A stretch of 37,599 bases of DNA. Source: a virus. Positions 36,153 to 37,599 of the stretch are shown in pieces. The position numbers and the translations under genes are program-made. The number at the start of each line of letters is the position of its first letter. Position 1 is the first letter of the stretch. A model generated the notes under the pieces. The model did not search any database, was not told the origin of the DNA, and was given only the letters and a program-made list of their open reading frames with translations. The stretch spans positions 1-37,599 of the IMG/VR virus record IMGVR_UViG_3300034284_000889, one strand, 5' to 3'.

Positions 36153-36770
36153 ATGAATTTTACGAATAGAGAACAGATTGGTGATTTCATTAAGTTTCAT
36201 AACTTAAATGGAATTGGTGTTGAATTAGGATCCTTCAAAGGGCAATTTGCGAACACAATATTAAACAATTGGGGTGGAACCTTATTGATGGTTGATGTAT
36301 GGAGAGAATTACCTCATCAGGAGTATGATGATGTCTCAAACCATAGAGAACACATTGACGCATATTCTCAGGCTATGGATAACATTAAGGGATTTGAAGA
36401 TCGTGCTTATATGTTAAGAATGAAGGGTGAACACGCTTGTAATTTCATTGAGGATAAATCATTAGATTTTGTGTATATTGATGCTAACCACACATATCAG
36501 GCAGTTAAAGAAGATATTAGATTATGGTACCCTAAGGTTAAGTCGGGTGGTTTGATTATGGGTCATGATTATTTATCTGATTATTTTTATGAGGGTCAAA
36601 TTGAAAAGGATCAACCTTTATATACTTTCCCTGATGGACAACCTGAGAAGTCAACATATACAGGAATGTTTGGTGTTAACCCGGCAGTGGATGAATTCTG
36701 TCTTAACAACGGATATAAAGTAAATAAAACCGATGAGTTTCTTGCCAGTTGGTGGTTCATTAAAAAATAG
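36153..36770 (+). CDS. Class I SAM-dependent methyltransferase
   Basis: 205 residues. GVELGSFKGQFA (about 22-33) is motif I; a VDVW acidic loop follows, then LDFVYIDANHTYQAVKEDIR and KSGGLIMGHDY, typical of the Methyltransf_24 group, many of which methylate sugars or small molecules. It lies 3 bases before a glycosyltransferase gene, so it may methylate a glycan. It is not a DNA methylase by its motifs. Confidence 0.85.
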   Translation: MNFTNREQIGDFIKFHNLNGIGVELGSFKGQFANTILNNWGGTLLMVDVWRELPHQEYDDVSNHREHIDAYSQAMDNIKGFEDRAYMLRMKGEHACNFIEDKSLDFVYIDANHTYQAVKEDIRLWYPKVKSGGLIMGHDYLSDYFYEGQIEKDQPLYTFPDGQPEKSTYTGMFGVNPAVDEFCLNNGYKVNKTDEFLASWWFIKK

Positions 36771-36773
36771 TTT

Positions 36774-37599
36774 ATGGAAAATAGGATATCAATTATACTT
36801 CATTGTACTGAGAATTATTTACAGAACTCTTTGAATTTAGTTAAGTCATTAAATCTATATCATAATAATTTAGATTTTTATTTATACACACTTAATTTTA
36901 AATATAATTCTGAAATACCAAACTTAACCACGGTTCCTGTTGAATCATTAAGTATTGAAAACAATATGAGTTTTGTTGGAAACAAAAATGATGTATCCAA
37001 CAAGAATATGTTTAAGTCAGTGTTCTTCAAAAGTAAGGTAGTATTACATACGTTAGAGCATCTTAATTTAGATCAGGCAATCTACATTGATTCTGATATG
37101 GTACCTACAGGTGATATATCTGGACTATTTAAATATTTTGATCAGGTTGAGGATTATCCGTTAATCCAACAGGGGTTGTTTGAATATCAAATAAATTACG
37201 GTAGAGGTAATCCATTCCACAATGGAGGTTTTGATGAGACAAATATTTTGGAATATCCATTAATGAAAATGAACCACATACCGGTAAAAAATAGAACGCA
37301 TTATTCTGTTACATCGGTAATGGTTTACAATAAAAATTGTAAACAATTCCTCAAAGAATACGATTGGTTAAACGAGTTTGCATTTAATTTGGATCTTGAA
37401 GAAATTAAGTTTTACTATCCATTTAGTGATGAGACAACCATGAATGTTTTATTGTGGAAATACAAGTACAACAAAAGATTACCATTTTTACAGATGAACA
37501 TTGATGATATTAATAATGTTAAAGAATATTATGAATCAAACTATGAGAATGAAAAAGAGGTGACATCTTATGTTAGAGTTCCTAGTAAAGAAAAGAGAA
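36774..37599 (+). CDS. GT-A glycosyltransferase, GT8-like, 3' partial
   Basis: 275 codons to the right edge, no stop seen. MENRISIILHCTENYLQNSL begins a Rossmann-like strand and AIYIDSDMVPTGDI (about 102-115) carries the DSD metal-binding motif of GT-A glycosyltransferases, close to GT8. It should transfer a sugar from a nucleotide donor, perhaps the one made by the RmlB/aminotransferase/acyltransferase set. The C-terminal part is missing from this window. Confidence 0.8.
   Translation, partial: MENRISIILHCTENYLQNSLNLVKSLNLYHNNLDFYLYTLNFKYNSEIPNLTTVPVESLSIENNMSFVGNKNDVSNKNMFKSVFFKSKVVLHTLEHLNLDQAIYIDSDMVPTGDISGLFKYFDQVEDYPLIQQGLFEYQINYGRGNPFHNGGFDETNILEYPLMKMNHIPVKNRTHYSVTSVMVYNKNCKQFLKEYDWLNEFAFNLDLEEIKFYYPFSDETTMNVLLWKYKYNKRLPFLQMNIDDINNVKEYYESNYENEKEVTSYVRVPSKEKR

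Noticed and set aside
1-37599. Possible stop-codon reassignment, as in some gut phages
   Set aside because: TAA, TAG and TGA all end well-formed genes here, and no gene reads through them.

Overview
The window is a densely packed, AT-rich stretch of what looks like a large tailed phage (myovirus-like, probably jumbo) that infects a Bacteroidota host. The phage assignment rests on many short overlapping genes of unknown function, two DNA methyltransferases, DUF932, DUF3310 and DUF6283 proteins, an HNH homing endonuclease, phage-style RNA repair enzymes and peptidoglycan-binding virion-type proteins. The host assignment rests on several promoters of the Bacteroidota form TTTG-N19/20-TAnnTTTG (for example before 20365, 23439 and 26013), A-rich start regions without clear Shine-Dalgarno sites, Bacteroidota-style lipoboxes ending in SC, and a small AGTRARK histone-like protein. 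All three stop codons are used, so the code is standard. No capsid, portal, terminase, polymerase or tRNA gene was recognised here.

Layout. 1-2794: end of an EF-hand/CxxC protein, a histone-like protein and small coiled-coil or membrane proteins. 2795-5498: a minus-strand unknown, DnaJ, a small membrane protein and a Dam-like methylase. 5542-7730: an LRR/WCxS-domain protein. 7800-9522: DUF932, thioredoxin and a glutaredoxin-like protein. 9556-11595: a minus-strand block of unknowns. 11679-14229: an acidic tagged protein and further unknowns. 14249-17514: a coupled operon with a sugar-nucleotide set (PLP aminotransferase, acyltransferase, RmlB), DUF3310 and a second DNA methylase. 17644-19828: a DHH phosphoesterase, DUF192 and Nudix. 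20015-23344: small genes, two structured RNA candidates and two peptidoglycan-binding proteins. 23439-28810: P-loop kinase, phosphoesterase, HELKH zincin, RNA ligase and HNH endonuclease. 28838-32067: a WCTA-domain protein and an Ala-rich membrane/annexin-like/peptidoglycan-binding protein. 32143-37599: HAD phosphatase, small proteins, two lipoproteins, a CCA-adding-type enzyme, a methyltransferase and a truncated glycosyltransferase.

Two promoter systems appear to coexist. One is host-like (TAnnTTTG) and drives probable early or accessory genes. The other is an octamer TATTTATA, often only 3-14 nt from the start codon, that precedes a separate set of genes. Seven proteins share a short N-terminal tag (basic-hydrophobic, often LTE, then a helix ending in hydrophobic-x-E before A, Q or S), and the first gene of every tagged transcription unit has the TATTTATA motif or a one-base variant. 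This resembles the capsid-targeting propeptides of T4 internal proteins. The tagged cargo includes a DHH phosphoesterase, an HExxH zincin, peptidoglycan-binding proteins, an annexin-like membrane protein and an LRR protein. I infer a late regulon of proteins packaged in the head and possibly injected.

A second theme is RNA repair: P-loop kinase, metallophosphoesterase, Rnl5-like ligase, HAD phosphatase and CCA-type nucleotidyltransferase. No gene-free stretch exceeds 300 bases. The two longest gaps (19829-20014 and 20641-20788) each hold a candidate structured RNA and a terminator.
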